From the NCBI RefSeq assembly GCF_037963765.1, contig NZ_CP150166.1:1309501-1373500 (forward strand): a DNA stretch of 64,000 nucleotides, given 5' to 3'. The notes beneath the pieces are model-generated. The model saw nothing but the letters and a program-made list of their open reading frames with translations. It had not been told where the DNA came from and did not search any database. Within the stretch, counting starts at the first letter, position 1, and the number at the start of each line of letters is the position of its first letter. Source of the stretch: Sporosarcina sp. FSL W8-0480 (GTDB lineage Bacteria > Bacillota > Bacilli > Bacillales_A > Planococcaceae). This document shows positions 38,800-47,788 of the stretch, in pieces. The position numbers and the translations under genes were made by a program.

Positions 38800-40104
38800 T
38801 TGAAGGCGATCCGTGTAGATTATTCACCGAACATAAACGGTGTTGTAAAAATTCCTGGTTCCAAAAATAGCTCGTTGGCTCTTCTTGCAGCAGCTTGTCT
38901 TTCAGATGAAACGATAACCTTTAAAGGAATACCAAATATAGCTGATTTCCGCGTGATTTGTGAAATGGGAGAAGAAGTTGGACTGAAGATTAAACGTGAA
39001 ATAACTGGGGATGTATCCATTGATCCGAGATCGATATCTTCCACCGATTTTGATCCTGTGAAGTCCTCATCATTTAGGACGGCGTATTATTTTGTAGGTG
39101 CATTACTTGCGAAATATGGAAAAGTTTCAGTAGGGTATCCTGGCGGCGATAATTTTGTAAGTCGGCCAATTGACCAGCATATAAAGGCTTTGGAGATGAT
39201 GGGAGCCGAGTTTACGTATCATAAAGATTACTATGAGGTTGAAGCGAAAGAATTGCATGGTGCGACGATTTATTTTGATACGATCACTTCTGGTGCAACG
39301 ATCAACGCAATGTTAGCTGCTGTCAGGGCAAAAGGGAAGACGGTGCTGTTAAATGCTGCGCGTGATCCAGAGGTTATTGATACTGCGATTTTCCTGAAAA
39401 CAATTGGGGCAAAAATAAGTGGGGCTGGAACAGACACGATTCGTATCACGGGTGTAACTCAGTTACATGGCGGAACGCATCGCGTAATTCCCGATCGGCT
39501 GATAGCGGGTTCATTCTTAATTGCTGCTGGTGTAGCAGGGGGGAGTGTAACGGTGACAGATGTCATTCCGGAGCATCTTGGATCCTGCATTGCAAAGCTT
39601 GAGGAAATAGGATTAGAAATAGACATACGTGATAATTCCATTACTGCACGTTCAACAGGAAAACTACTTGCATCAAGGATTCGAACGGGTATGTACCCAA
39701 GTTTTGCAACAGATTTACAGCAACCAATGACAACCTTATTTACTCAAGCTTCAGGGAAAAGTATTGTAGCGGAAAAAATCTATCCGAATCGTTTTCAGCA
39801 TGTCGGTCAACTGAGAAAAATGGGTGCGGACATTCGAGTGCGCTCTGGTGTTGCTTTTGTTAAAGGAAAAAGCAATTTGATAGGAACTACCGTTTCCGCT
39901 TCTGATATTCGGGCTGGTATTTCATTGATCCTTGCGGGCATGGTTGCAGAGGGTACCACCTACATTACTGGTATTGAACATATTGAACGCGGTTACGAAG
40001 ATGCCGTAAATGCTTTTCAATCGGTAGGGGTACGGATTACAAAAGAAGATATAAACTATAAATTTAACAACCCGTTTTACGGTAAAGCTTGGAAAGGTTG
40101 TTAA
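38800..40104 (+). CDS. murA: MurA-like UDP-GlcNAc enolpyruvyl transferase with Asp at the active-site Cys position
   Basis: 434 residues from TTG 38800 (AAGGAG 8 bases upstream). Keeps Lys22-Asn in GSKN, the Arg of SRPIDQH, YPSFATD (catalytic Asp), NRFQHV and the Arg of DIRAG. The loop that normally reads PGGC reads PGGD, with Asp at residue 117 (codon 39148-39150), the equivalent of E. coli Cys115. Asp enzymes of this kind are active and insensitive to fosfomycin. Probably an additional paralogue to a housekeeping MurA elsewhere. Confidence 0.88.
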   Translation: MKAIRVDYSPNINGVVKIPGSKNSSLALLAAACLSDETITFKGIPNIADFRVICEMGEEVGLKIKREITGDVSIDPRSISSTDFDPVKSSSFRTAYYFVGALLAKYGKVSVGYPGGDNFVSRPIDQHIKALEMMGAEFTYHKDYYEVEAKELHGATIYFDTITSGATINAMLAAVRAKGKTVLLNAARDPEVIDTAIFLKTIGAKISGAGTDTIRITGVTQLHGGTHRVIPDRLIAGSFLIAAGVAGGSVTVTDVIPEHLGSCIAKLEEIGLEIDIRDNSITARSTGKLLASRIRTGMYPSFATDLQQPMTTLFTQASGKSIVAEKIYPNRFQHVGQLRKMGADIRVRSGVAFVKGKSNLIGTTVSASDIRAGISLILAGMVAEGTTYITGIEHIERGYEDAVNAFQSVGVRITKEDINYKFNNPFYGKAWKGC

Positions 40105-40114
40105 ATAAATAATC

Positions 40115-40149
40115 AGGGCTAAGCAAATCCACCGCTTAGCCCTTTCTTT
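40115..40149 (+). terminator. Rho-independent terminator after the murA-like gene
   Basis: AGGGCTAAGC pairs with GCTTAGCCCT over a 9-base loop, then TTCTTT. Confidence 0.85.
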
Positions 40150-40211
40150 GGTTCTTTTGAAATTTTTAGCATTATTATAGTTCGATAATAAAAAAAGTGG
40201 GGGACTTGAAT

Positions 40212-41087
40212 ATGTGGGTACAACGTTTTGTTGAAACGGCAAGAGGGACTTTCGAGGTTTTTGAAAAGGGGGAAGGCGAACCGTTAGCTGTCACTCATCT
40301 ATACAGTGAATTTGATGACCGAGGAAATGCGTTCGCGAATCCATTTACGGAACATTATCATGTCTATCTCATCAATTTGCGAGGGGCTGGGAAATCGGTA
40401 GGCGCGCAATCTGAGGAGCAATATAGCATGAAAGAATCCGTGTTGGACCTCGAAGCGATAAGGGAAGGTCTAAACTTAACAAAATGGGGTTTTGCAGGAC
40501 ATTCGACAGGGGGCATGTTAGCTCTTGTGTATGCTGTGATGCGCGAGGAATCATTGACGAAAATCATTGCTGGCGGAGCTGCGGCAAGCGTTGAATATAG
40601 TGCTGATGCAGGCAGTATTTATTGCCGTGAAAACCCGAACTTCGAACGGATTATTGAAATAATGGATCGAATGGATACTCCGGACGTGCCAGTGGAGGAA
40701 AGAAAAGCTTTAGGCAGCGAATGGAATTTGATGTCTTTCTGTTCCGAAGAGAAAATGGAGGCGGCTTTTAAAAAGCCAAATAGCGGCAAGACGGTTGGGG
40801 ATCGATTGACGTATTTCAGAAAAGTGGACTGCAAGACGTATGATGTCAGGGAAGAGTTGAAGCTTGTTTTCGTGCCGGCTTTTGTATATGCAGGTAAACA
40901 TGATGCGCAATGCCCGCATAAATTCGGCATTGAAATTGCGGAATGCCTACCGAATGCGACATTCACTTCATTCGAACATAGCAATCATTATCCATTTTTT
41001 GAGGAAGAAGAACGATTTGATGAATTTGTAAGAAGTACGTTGACACTTATTGGCGAAAATCCTTCAAATGAACCTGCCGTAAATTAA
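40212..41087 (+). CDS. Alpha/beta hydrolase (proline iminopeptidase-like)
   Basis: 291 residues from ATG 40212 with GTGGGGG upstream. LRGAGKS at about 58, nucleophile Ser in GHSTGGM near 97, Asp in YAGKHDAQCP and His in EHSNHYP near the end. Closest general type is the prolyl aminopeptidase/haloperoxidase group. No signal peptide. Single gene. Confidence 0.85.
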   Translation: MWVQRFVETARGTFEVFEKGEGEPLAVTHLYSEFDDRGNAFANPFTEHYHVYLINLRGAGKSVGAQSEEQYSMKESVLDLEAIREGLNLTKWGFAGHSTGGMLALVYAVMREESLTKIIAGGAAASVEYSADAGSIYCRENPNFERIIEIMDRMDTPDVPVEERKALGSEWNLMSFCSEEKMEAAFKKPNSGKTVGDRLTYFRKVDCKTYDVREELKLVFVPAFVYAGKHDAQCPHKFGIEIAECLPNATFTSFEHSNHYPFFEEEERFDEFVRSTLTLIGENPSNEPAVN

Positions 41088-41142
41088 TAGAGTCTTGATT
41101 AAATGGTTCTTTTTCTTGTTCACTGTGAAGATAAGAACGTAA

Positions 41143-41568
41143 TCACATTGGTTATCTCCTTGGATAGTAGCAGTTTTACCAGTAGCTCAAGGTTTTATTG
41201 ATTCCGATAGGACTCCATTTGGAATTAAGCGACTTTGTGTCCAAACGTTATTAGAACGGGCTAAACATTTAATCGAAATCAAACCAAATACTCCTGATCA
41301 GTATCGAGTGGTTGTTTATATTAGTTTCCAAGCATTGTTTGATTCCCAAATTATAGTGTTTGCTGGTGATTCTCACTTTGAAGGGTTCTTTGATAGAAAT
41401 GACGAATTTCAAAAATGGATTCCGTTATCCAAAGAAAGGCATTTTGAGAGTGAATGGAGAATAAATATCCCCCAAAATATGAGTGTTTCAAGAATTAAGG
41501 AAGAAATAACCAATGTAGATGGGGAAATTTATAAAAGAGATATTTGGTTCATAGGTGAATTAAATTAA
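41143..41568 (+). pseudogene. DUF3916-type gene lacking its 5' end
   Basis: A frame without a start opens after TAA 41140-41142 and reads to 41568: VAQGFIDSDRTPFGIKRLC, LLERAKHLIEIKP, then IIVFAGDSHFEGFFDRN and KWIPLSKER and a final IWFIGELN. This matches the C-terminal two thirds of DUF3916 proteins. The N-terminal part is absent and no ribosome site is seen; a GTG at 41308 could start only a fragment. Confidence 0.6.
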
Positions 41569-41738
41569 TACCTTGTTCTTGAGTTAATATGAACGGATGT
41601 TTTACTTGAAAATCTTAGGTTGCTTGGACAACTCAACGGTGCAGTTTAATAATATTTATTGGGGTCTTTACTGCTAAATAGGGTGGAAGGAATGATATTA
41701 GATGATTAGCGGGAATAAACATAAAGCGAAGGAGTGAT
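41569..41738. other. Intergenic stretch without a recognised feature
   Basis: 170 AT-rich bases after the DUF3916 remnant. The short stretch TTTTACTTGAAAATC at about 41599 resembles TTTTACTTAAGGATT at 42249, but no full repeat can be defined. Confidence 0.3.
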
Positions 41739-42224
41739 ATGTTTATGTTCAGCAAAAAAATGATTTTTATCTGCGCAGTATTATTAGCATTAGTAATTGC
41801 GGGTTGTAATCACAAAGGGTCAATAAAAGAAGAAGTTTCACGAGACAATTGGAATGAAAGTTCTCTATTCAAATCAGGAAATTACACAATGATTGGAGAA
41901 GAAGGACGTTTAGGTTTTATTTACGATAATAGCGAAGTAGTTAGATTTTATCCAAATAAAACACAAAAATATATGTGGCATTTTTGGGGAAATGAAGATG
42001 AGTTGATTGGTGACTTTGAAGTTTTGGGAACTCACGAAGACAGTGATGAGGAAATAATAATTGTACCGAAAAGAGGAAATACATCTCTTCTTAGCCCTAA
42101 CAATGGTGCAGACCAGCACTTTCCAACAAATATGACGTTCCCGAAAAGTGGAATGTGGAAGTTAGATGCATATATAGGAGATAAAATATTTGGGAGTGTT
42201 TATGTAAAAGTTCATGAGGAATAA
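41739..42224 (+). CDS. DUF4871-type lipoprotein
   Basis: 161 residues. Signal peptide with lipobox IAGC near residue 22, then a beta-rich domain with YMWHFWGNEDELIGDF, LSPNNGADQHFPTNMTFP and GMWKLDAYIGDKIFGS, matching Bacillus DUF4871 proteins. AAGGAG lies 4 bases before ATG 41739 and 10 before ATG 41745; either may start. Function unknown; extracellular, membrane-anchored. Confidence 0.8.
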   Translation: MFMFSKKMIFICAVLLALVIAGCNHKGSIKEEVSRDNWNESSLFKSGNYTMIGEEGRLGFIYDNSEVVRFYPNKTQKYMWHFWGNEDELIGDFEVLGTHEDSDEEIIIVPKRGNTSLLSPNNGADQHFPTNMTFPKSGMWKLDAYIGDKIFGSVYVKVHEE

Positions 42225-42317
42225 ATCGTCTATTAAACTAACGTGTATTTTACTTAAGGATTGTTTAGCTGCATAAACTGCGTTATTTCTTGTTTGACAG
42301 AAGGGGGAGTAGTAAAT

Positions 42318-42455
42318 ATGCAAATACCTTTGATTGTAATTTTGGGACCTATTATAGTGGTTTGGATACTATTATATATTTTCTATAAGCTTATTAAAGA
42401 ACATATAGACGAGCGCTTTGAAGAACTGAAAAAATACATGAAAGAAAATCAATAA
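42318..42455 (+). CDS. Small single-helix membrane protein
   Basis: 45 residues: membrane helix at about 4-24 (LIVILGPIIVVWILLYIFY), then a charged amphipathic segment IDERFEELKKYMKENQ. AAGGGGGAG stands 7 bases before ATG 42318. The layout resembles small regulatory membrane peptides; no family recognised. Confidence 0.6.
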   Translation: MQIPLIVILGPIIVVWILLYIFYKLIKEHIDERFEELKKYMKENQ

Positions 42456-42486
42456 ACTTATTGAGTGTTTTGCCACGGAGGTACTT

Positions 42487-43144
42487 ATGAAAATTCACTA
42501 TTATTTAGGTTGGTTTAATAATTTCTTTCCAGAGAAACTGGGCAGGGCTTTACAGGAGGATATAACTGATAGAAAATCCCTTGCTCTGATTAGTTCAAAT
42601 CCATCTATTTATGAAGATGATGGTGCTACGGAACGCTCGTGGCTTGACCATACTAACATTCTGTTTGACGAATATCATTTAATTAATTATCGGGTACAAA
42701 AGGAAGAGGCCCAAACGATAATTCAAAATGCTTCCGCCATTTTCTTGTTGGGTGGAAATGCAATTGAACAAAATGGTTTTTTTGGTGGAATACGAATTAC
42801 TGGATTTGATTAAAAAAAGCAACGCCGTGGTAATGGGCGCCAGTGCTGGTGCAATCAACATGTCCACTAAATGGTTATGCTCGAAAGACTTTGGATTTAA
42901 TGTCGAAGAGAACTCTGTTTACACCGGAATTGGACTTGATAATTTTTCCGTCCTCTCTCATTTTGATCTTGAAAATAATTTTGAAGTAATTCAAAGCGAA
43001 CTATCCCCCCTATCGGAAGAAATAGATATTTATGTGTCGAACAAAGATTGCGCGGTACGTGTAAAGGGAGGCAAAACCGACGTTTTGGGCAGTGTTTTAT
43101 TAATTTCCAACTCAAAGATTCAGAAATTGATTGAAACGCTCTAA
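42487..43144 (+). pseudogene. Peptidase E-like (S51) protein, frameshifted at a T7 run
   Basis: Frame 1 (42487-42813) encodes the N-terminal half up to FLLGGNAIEQNGFF; a second frame takes over and runs VEYELLDLIKKSNAVV and GASAGAINMSTKWL to a stop at 43144. The junction lies in seven T at 42777-42783; with six T the frames join as NGFLVEYELLDL. The nucleophile Ser sits in GASAGA. The joined product would be 218 residues. Could be a pseudogene, a slippage-controlled gene or a sequencing error. Confidence 0.75.
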
Positions 43145-43201
43145 TTGTAGTGAATAGCTTCGGCTGAATTGAGTTTAGAAGGGCAGGGAGGAGAACGAAA
43201 A

Positions 43202-43603
43202 ATGAAAAAGTTTTATGTCGCTTCGAGTTTCAAAAACATTGAGGTCGTTCGCTTGGTTAGTAATCGATTAAAAGATGAAGGTTTTATCCAAACATATGAT
43301 TGGACAAGAAATGAAAGGGCGTCAACAATTGAAGATTTAAAAATCATAGGATTAAAAGAAAAGGATGCTGTAATGGAAGCAGACTTTGTAATAGTCTTAT
43401 TACCAGCAGGCAAAGGAAGCCATATTGAATTAGGCATTGCACTCGGACTGGAAAAAAGAATATATCTTTATTCACCAAATGATGAAGTAAATCAATTTGA
43501 GACAACCAGTACGTTTTACCATCTCCCTGAGGTCCAGAAGTGTATGGGTGCTATTGAAGAATTCGTAGAAAAAGTCATCTCAGATCAAGTGTTAGTAAAC
43601 TAA
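43202..43603 (+). CDS. Nucleoside 2-deoxyribosyltransferase-like protein
   Basis: 133 residues. Starts MKKFYVASSF, with DWTRNERA and GSHIELGIALG, the latter matching the conserved Glu-containing segment of the nucleoside deoxyribosyltransferase fold. ATG 43202 follows GGGAGGAG. Members act on nucleosides or nucleotides; without flanking purine or pyrimidine genes the substrate is unclear. Confidence 0.8.
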   Translation: MKKFYVASSFKNIEVVRLVSNRLKDEGFIQTYDWTRNERASTIEDLKIIGLKEKDAVMEADFVIVLLPAGKGSHIELGIALGLEKRIYLYSPNDEVNQFETTSTFYHLPEVQKCMGAIEEFVEKVISDQVLVN

Positions 43604-43628
43604 TAGAAGTATATCGATTATCGTATAT

Positions 43629-43676
43629 GAAGGCTGCTCACTATTTCATTGAACTTTTGGGAAGCCTTCTTTTTCT
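43629..43676 (+). terminator. Terminator-like hairpin after the deoxyribosyltransferase-like gene
   Basis: GAAGGCT pairs with AGCCTTC across a 27-base loop, followed by TTTTTC. The long loop makes it modest. Confidence 0.55.
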
Positions 43677-43740
43677 CTGCATGCAAATAGGTGTCAACTA
43701 ATATACTCAAATAGTCTGCAAGAAGGGAGGCAAGGAATTA

Positions 43741-44775
43741 GTGGTGACTAAAAAATATGATGAGATATTTAGCCGAGTTGTGAAATCAAAGCAAATACAT
43801 GAGTCTGTTCTATTTATCCAAAATACAAATGGGGATTTTTCATACAAAAATGAGTATGGGGGCAAGAGCATCGATTCACCATTACTCATGGCAAGTATCA
43901 CAAAGCTGTTTACGACTACATGCATTTTGCAATTGGTGGAGATAGGAAAACTGTCATTAGATGATAAAGTGATAAGTTTTTTCGATAATGGGAAACTTAG
44001 TGGGCTCCATCTTTATAAAGGACAGGACTATACCGAGAAATTGACGATCGCTCATTTGTTGTTTCAGACAAGCGGGTTACCGGATGTATCGGAGGAAGGT
44101 AAAAATAATCTTAGAAAACGTGTACTCCGGGAAGATATGAGCGTCATGTTTGACGAATTGGTAGAATTGACGAAAGAGATGAAACCACACTTTGCACCTA
44201 ACACGTTAAATAGATCGCATTATGCAGATATCAACTTTGATATTTTAGGCAGGATTATTGAATCCGTTACGAATTCCCCATTGGAAGATGTTTTTACGAC
44301 TTTCATCTTTGAACCTTTAGGGCTTGAGAAAACATATTTGCCTATAGATGAGGATGATTTTATTCCTACTATTTATTTTAAAAATAACGCGATTTCCCGT
44401 CCGAATTACATTAAAAGTTGTCGTGCGAGTGGAGGGGCAATTACCACTGCCCGTGAAATGATGGTCTTTATTAAAGCGTTTTTTGGAGGGGAATTATTTG
44501 ATAAAGAAGTTTTCCACCAATTGGAGAATTATAGGAAGTTACAAATCACCTTTTTTCCCATTCAATATGGCGGCGGCTATATGCGAATTCTGTTAGGTGG
44601 ATTTTCAATGTTTTTCATGGGTAAGGGGGAATTGATTGGACATTCGGGCTCGACAGGTTCCTTTGCTTTTTATTACCCAGAGAAGGATCTGTTTTTTGTA
44701 GGCGATGTAAACCAAACGGCGAATCCAGCAACAGCAATTCGGGTGGCGATACGACTTGCGGTTTCAAGTAAATAA
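43741..44775 (+). CDS. Serine hydrolase, class C beta-lactamase / PBP4* family
   Basis: 344 residues. SxxK as SITK near residue 57, YAD in the YxN position (SHYADINFD near 161), and HSGSTG for the KTG box near 300. No signal peptide, so probably cytosolic; such proteins are often esterases or D-amino-acid peptidases rather than beta-lactamases. Start GTG 43741 (or 43744) behind AAGGGAGG. Confidence 0.85.
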   Translation: MVTKKYDEIFSRVVKSKQIHESVLFIQNTNGDFSYKNEYGGKSIDSPLLMASITKLFTTTCILQLVEIGKLSLDDKVISFFDNGKLSGLHLYKGQDYTEKLTIAHLLFQTSGLPDVSEEGKNNLRKRVLREDMSVMFDELVELTKEMKPHFAPNTLNRSHYADINFDILGRIIESVTNSPLEDVFTTFIFEPLGLEKTYLPIDEDDFIPTIYFKNNAISRPNYIKSCRASGGAITTAREMMVFIKAFFGGELFDKEVFHQLENYRKLQITFFPIQYGGGYMRILLGGFSMFFMGKGELIGHSGSTGSFAFYYPEKDLFFVGDVNQTANPATAIRVAIRLAVSSK

Positions 44776-44806
44776 TAGGAACGACATTTAATACTCTATT
44801 TAACGT

Positions 44807-44837
44807 AAGGACTGTCTACTGACGGTTCCTTTTTTTG
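44807..44837 (+). terminator. Rho-independent terminator before the ars operon
   Basis: AAGGACTGTC pairs with GACGGTTCCTT (one bulged T, loop TACT), then a T run. Confidence 0.75.
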
Positions 44838-44868
44838 TTGGACAGGAAGTAGTTAGAAAAACTTACAC

Positions 44869-44897
44869 TTGCTTATATAAGCGTATGCTTATACAAT
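44869..44897 (+). promoter_or_regulatory. ars promoter with ArsR operator in the spacer
   Basis: -35 TTGCTT (44869-44874), 17-base spacer, -10 TACAAT (44892-44897). A perfect palindrome TATAAGC-GTAT-GCTTATA (44876-44893) fills the spacer, a usual site for ArsR/SmtB repressors, released when arsenite or antimonite binds. Confidence 0.8.
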
Positions 44898-44922
44898 TAT
44901 TTCGGAAAGGTGGAGAGCGCTT

Positions 44923-45270
44923 ATGAATACGGAAGTGACGATTGATATTCAGCGGGCATCACAGCTATTAAAATTGCTTGGAGATCAAACCCGTTTGACG
45001 ATGATGAAATTACTCCAGTCACATGAATGTTGTGTATGTGAATTTGTCGAGATTTTTAAAATGAGTCAGCCGGCAATCAGCCAACATTTGCGGAAACTGA
45101 GAGATATTGAATTAGTTAAAGAAGAACGCAGAGGGCAGTGGGTTTTCTTTTCGATAAATGAACATCATGAAGATTATCCGTTCATTCAAAGTGTACTTGA
45201 GCATCTTCCGGAGCAAAGTGAGTCAATTTCTGAGTTAGAGGAACAAGGGCTTCGTGTTTGTTGTCAATAA
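44923..45270 (+). CDS. arsR: ArsR family arsenic-responsive repressor
   Basis: 115 residues. Winged helix with LKLLGDQTRLTMMKLL and SQPAISQHLRKLRDIELV; metal-site cysteines in ECCVCEF at the start of the DNA-binding region and CC near the C-terminus. Starts 25 bases after the -10 box. First gene of arsRBC; arsB follows after 15 bases. Confidence 0.93.
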   Translation: MNTEVTIDIQRASQLLKLLGDQTRLTMMKLLQSHECCVCEFVEIFKMSQPAISQHLRKLRDIELVKEERRGQWVFFSINEHHEDYPFIQSVLEHLPEQSESISELEEQGLRVCCQ

Positions 45271-45285
45271 GGAGGAGAGTACGGG

Positions 45286-46584
45286 TTGGGTTCGGTTATT
45301 ATTGCATCATTGATTTTCATATTTACAATTATTTTAGTTATTTGGCAGCCTAAAAATTTATCAATCGGATGGTCTGCATGTATTGGTGCTGTGGTTGCTT
45401 TGTTGGCGGGAGTAGTTGATTTCCAAGATGTATTTGACGTAACGGGAATTGTTTGGAATGCGACTCTCGCTTTCATCGCCATCATTATTATTTCATTAAT
45501 CTTAGACGAAATCGGTTTCTTTGAGTGGTCTGCTTTACATATGGCGAGATTGGCCAAAGGTAGTGGTATTCGCATGTTTGTATATGTCAGTATCTTAGGT
45601 TCGATTGTTGCTGCGTTTTTCGCAAATGATGGGGCAGCGCTCATACTGACACCAATCGTACTTGCGATGGTACGAAACTTGAATTTCAGTGAAAAGATGG
45701 TTTTTCCATTCATCATTGCAAGTGGGTTTATTGCAGATACGACTTCATTGCCATTAGTCGTGAGTAACTTGGTCAATATCGTTTCAGCCGATTATTTCGG
45801 CATTGGATTTGTAGAGTATGCATCCCGAATGATCGTACCGAATTTATTTTCATTAATTGCGAGTATTTTAGTGCTGTTTTTATTCTTCCGTAAGAGCATT
45901 CCGAAAGACTATAACGTTTCGGAGTTAAAAGAACCGAAGGAGGCCATTAAAGATGTTAAGATGTTTCGGCTTTCTTGGATCATATTAGGCATTTTGCTTA
46001 TCGGGTATTTCACGAGTGGAATCACAGGTTTGCCTGTTTCAATAGTAGTTGGAGTCACTGCGATATTCTTTATGATAATGGCACTAAGAAGTCCTACTGT
46101 AAACACGCATCAAGTTGTAAAGGGAGCACCTTGGTCCATTGTATTCTTTTCGATTGGGATGTACGTGGTCGTTTACGGATTGCGAAATGTCGGTCTGACA
46201 AGCGTTTTAGCTGATCTCATTCAAATGGCGGCAGACCAAGGCTTGTTTATAGGTACGATTTCAATGGGCTTCATTGCTGCGATTTTGTCGTCCCTCATGA
46301 ATAATTTGCCGACTGTCATGATCAACGCCTTAGCCATTGCCGATACGAGTACTACAGGTACAATTCGCGAAGCGTTGATATATGCAAATGTCATCGGTTC
46401 GGATTTAGGCCCGAAAATTACACCGATCGGATCTTTGGCTACGTTATTATGGCTGCATGTTTTATCACAAAAAGGTGTGAAAATCTCATGGGGTACATAC
46501 TTTAAAACCGGTATTGTCTTAACGGTGCCAACGCTATTCATTACACTTGTCGGGCTGTATGTGTGGCTTTTACTTATACATTAA
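45286..46584 (+). CDS. arsB: Arsenite efflux membrane protein ArsB
   Basis: 432 residues, about 11-12 membrane helices, ArsB/NhaD superfamily. Conserved blocks [26 protein letters not shown] and [22 protein letters not shown]. Exports arsenite and antimonite using the proton gradient. Start TTG 45286 after AAGGAGGAG. arsC follows after 13 bases. Confidence 0.93.
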   Translation: MGSVIIASLIFIFTIILVIWQPKNLSIGWSACIGAVVALLAGVVDFQDVFDVTGIVWNATLAFIAIIIISLILDEIGFFEWSALHMARLAKGSGIRMFVYVSILGSIVAAFFANDGAALILTPIVLAMVRNLNFSEKMVFPFIIASGFIADTTSLPLVVSNLVNIVSADYFGIGFVEYASRMIVPNLFSLIASILVLFLFFRKSIPKDYNVSELKEPKEAIKDVKMFRLSWIILGILLIGYFTSGITGLPVSIVVGVTAIFFMIMALRSPTVNTHQVVKGAPWSIVFFSIGMYVVVYGLRNVGLTSVLADLIQMAADQGLFIGTISMGFIAAILSSLMNNLPTVMINALAIADTSTTGTIREALIYANVIGSDLGPKITPIGSLATLLWLHVLSQKGVKISWGTYFKTGIVLTVPTLFITLVGLYVWLLLIH

Positions 46585-46597
46585 AGGGGGATTAATT

Positions 46598-47017
46598 ATG
46601 CCGAAAAAAACACTGTATTTCTTGTGTACAGGCAACTCCTGCCGTAGTCAAATGGCAGAAGGATGGGCTAAAAAACACCTTGGTGAGGAATGGCAAGTTC
46701 TTAGTGCAGGAATTGAAGCACATGGAGTCAATCCAAACGCTATTAAAGCGATGAATGAAGTTGGCGTCGACATTTCAAACCAAACCTCTGATATTATCGA
46801 TTCACAGATACTGAATAATGCAGATTTCGTTGTCACGCTTTGTGGAGATGCCGCTGATAAGTGCCCAATGACTCCTCCACATGTTAAACGGGCTCATTGG
46901 GGATTTGATGACCCTGCGAAAGCAGAAGGAACTGATGAAGAAAAATGGGCGTTTTTCCAGCGTGTACGAGATGAGATAGGGGCAAGGATTGAACTGTTCG
47001 CTAAAAATAGAGAATAA
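46598..47017 (+). CDS. arsC: Thioredoxin-dependent arsenate reductase
   Basis: 139 residues, low-molecular-weight phosphatase fold. Active loop [14 protein letters not shown] with Cys10 and Cys15, and the Cys82/Cys89 pair in [12 protein letters not shown]. Reduces arsenate to arsenite for ArsB, recycled by thioredoxin and TrxB (encoded at 4841). ATG 46598 has AAAGGGGG upstream; the in-frame extension overlaps arsB. Confidence 0.95.
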   Translation: MPKKTLYFLCTGNSCRSQMAEGWAKKHLGEEWQVLSAGIEAHGVNPNAIKAMNEVGVDISNQTSDIIDSQILNNADFVVTLCGDAADKCPMTPPHVKRAHWGFDDPAKAEGTDEEKWAFFQRVRDEIGARIELFAKNRE

Positions 47018-47031
47018 ACGGTTATAATTTG

Positions 47032-47172
47032 TAAAGGTACCTGTGCGCCGAACAATTCAATTTATTCACTACAATTGCATGGTTATTCATTTGAAGGTGC
47101 GGTGGAATAATAGTCAGTGAATATTTATTCAAATTTTATGAATAATCATGAATGTTTCTTGCACAGGTACCT
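47032..47172. repeat. REPIN-like inverted-end element R3 (type I), identical to R4
   Basis: 141 bp, ends AAAGGTACCTGTGC and GCACAGGTACCT. Base-for-base identical to R4 at 49116-49256 and in the same orientation. It lies between arsC and the ABC permease gene. Confidence 0.92.
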
Positions 47173-47179
47173 TAAAAAA

Positions 47180-47788
47180 TTAAAAAACTTTCCGATGATA
47201 AATTCGCACAGAGAGCATCCAAGAGAAAAGATACAGAAGAGTGACTGCTAATATTGCTCCTCCATACAACAGAGCGTCATCGAGAGAGAGGAGTGTTTGG
47301 ACAGTTCCTCGTATCCGATCGTTCATATCTGGTATAAATTTAGCAACTATAACAAAATAAAGGACAAACAAAACAATAGAAGCGATCATCAAATATTGGC
47401 TTTTGAATAGATATGAAAATGGAAAAGCAAGGGAGACAAAAACAGCTACAAATCCTGCTATAAATAATAATTGCCCCCACGGAACGAACTCTTTATAAAT
47501 GACCAAATTCCCGATGAAAATTGTTAGCAAGACAAGGAAAATGAACACACATGCACCCGCGTATTTGGAGCTGACAATTTCTTTGCGCGTATAAGGCAAA
47601 GAATTCAGCAAGTAATGGACAGACGATTTCTCATCCGTCAAAAAGCTTTGCATAATGATGGCAATGGAAAATAAAATTCCTACGTAGATCCGAGAGCCAT
47701 CCAAAAATAAGTCTAAAAATAAGATGGGCAACAGTATTAGCAATGTATATTTCTGCAAAACAATATCTTTACGAATGAGATGCAGCAT
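47180..47788 (-). CDS. ABC-2 type transporter permease
   Basis: 202 residues from ATG 47788 (AAAGGA upstream), six membrane helices, beginning MLHLIRKDIVLQK. DEKSSVHYLLNSLPYTRKEIV is typical of the ABC-2 permease subfamily paired with GntR-linked ATPases. Overlaps the ATPase gene by 20 bases. Exports an unknown substrate; peptide antibiotics are a common theme for such systems. Start of the longer frame inside the ATPase gene is not used. Confidence 0.85.
   Translation of the reverse strand: MLHLIRKDIVLQKYTLLILLPILFLDLFLDGSRIYVGILFSIAIIMQSFLTDEKSSVHYLLNSLPYTRKEIVSSKYAGACVFIFLVLLTIFIGNLVIYKEFVPWGQLLFIAGFVAVFVSLAFPFSYLFKSQYLMIASIVLFVLYFVIVAKFIPDMNDRIRGTVQTLLSLDDALLYGGAILAVTLLYLFSWMLSVRIYHRKVF

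Noticed and set aside
43741..44775. Beta-lactamase resistance gene
   Set aside because: SxxK and HSG motifs place it in the wider class C family, but it lacks a signal peptide and YxN is YAD; it is more likely a cytosolic hydrolase.
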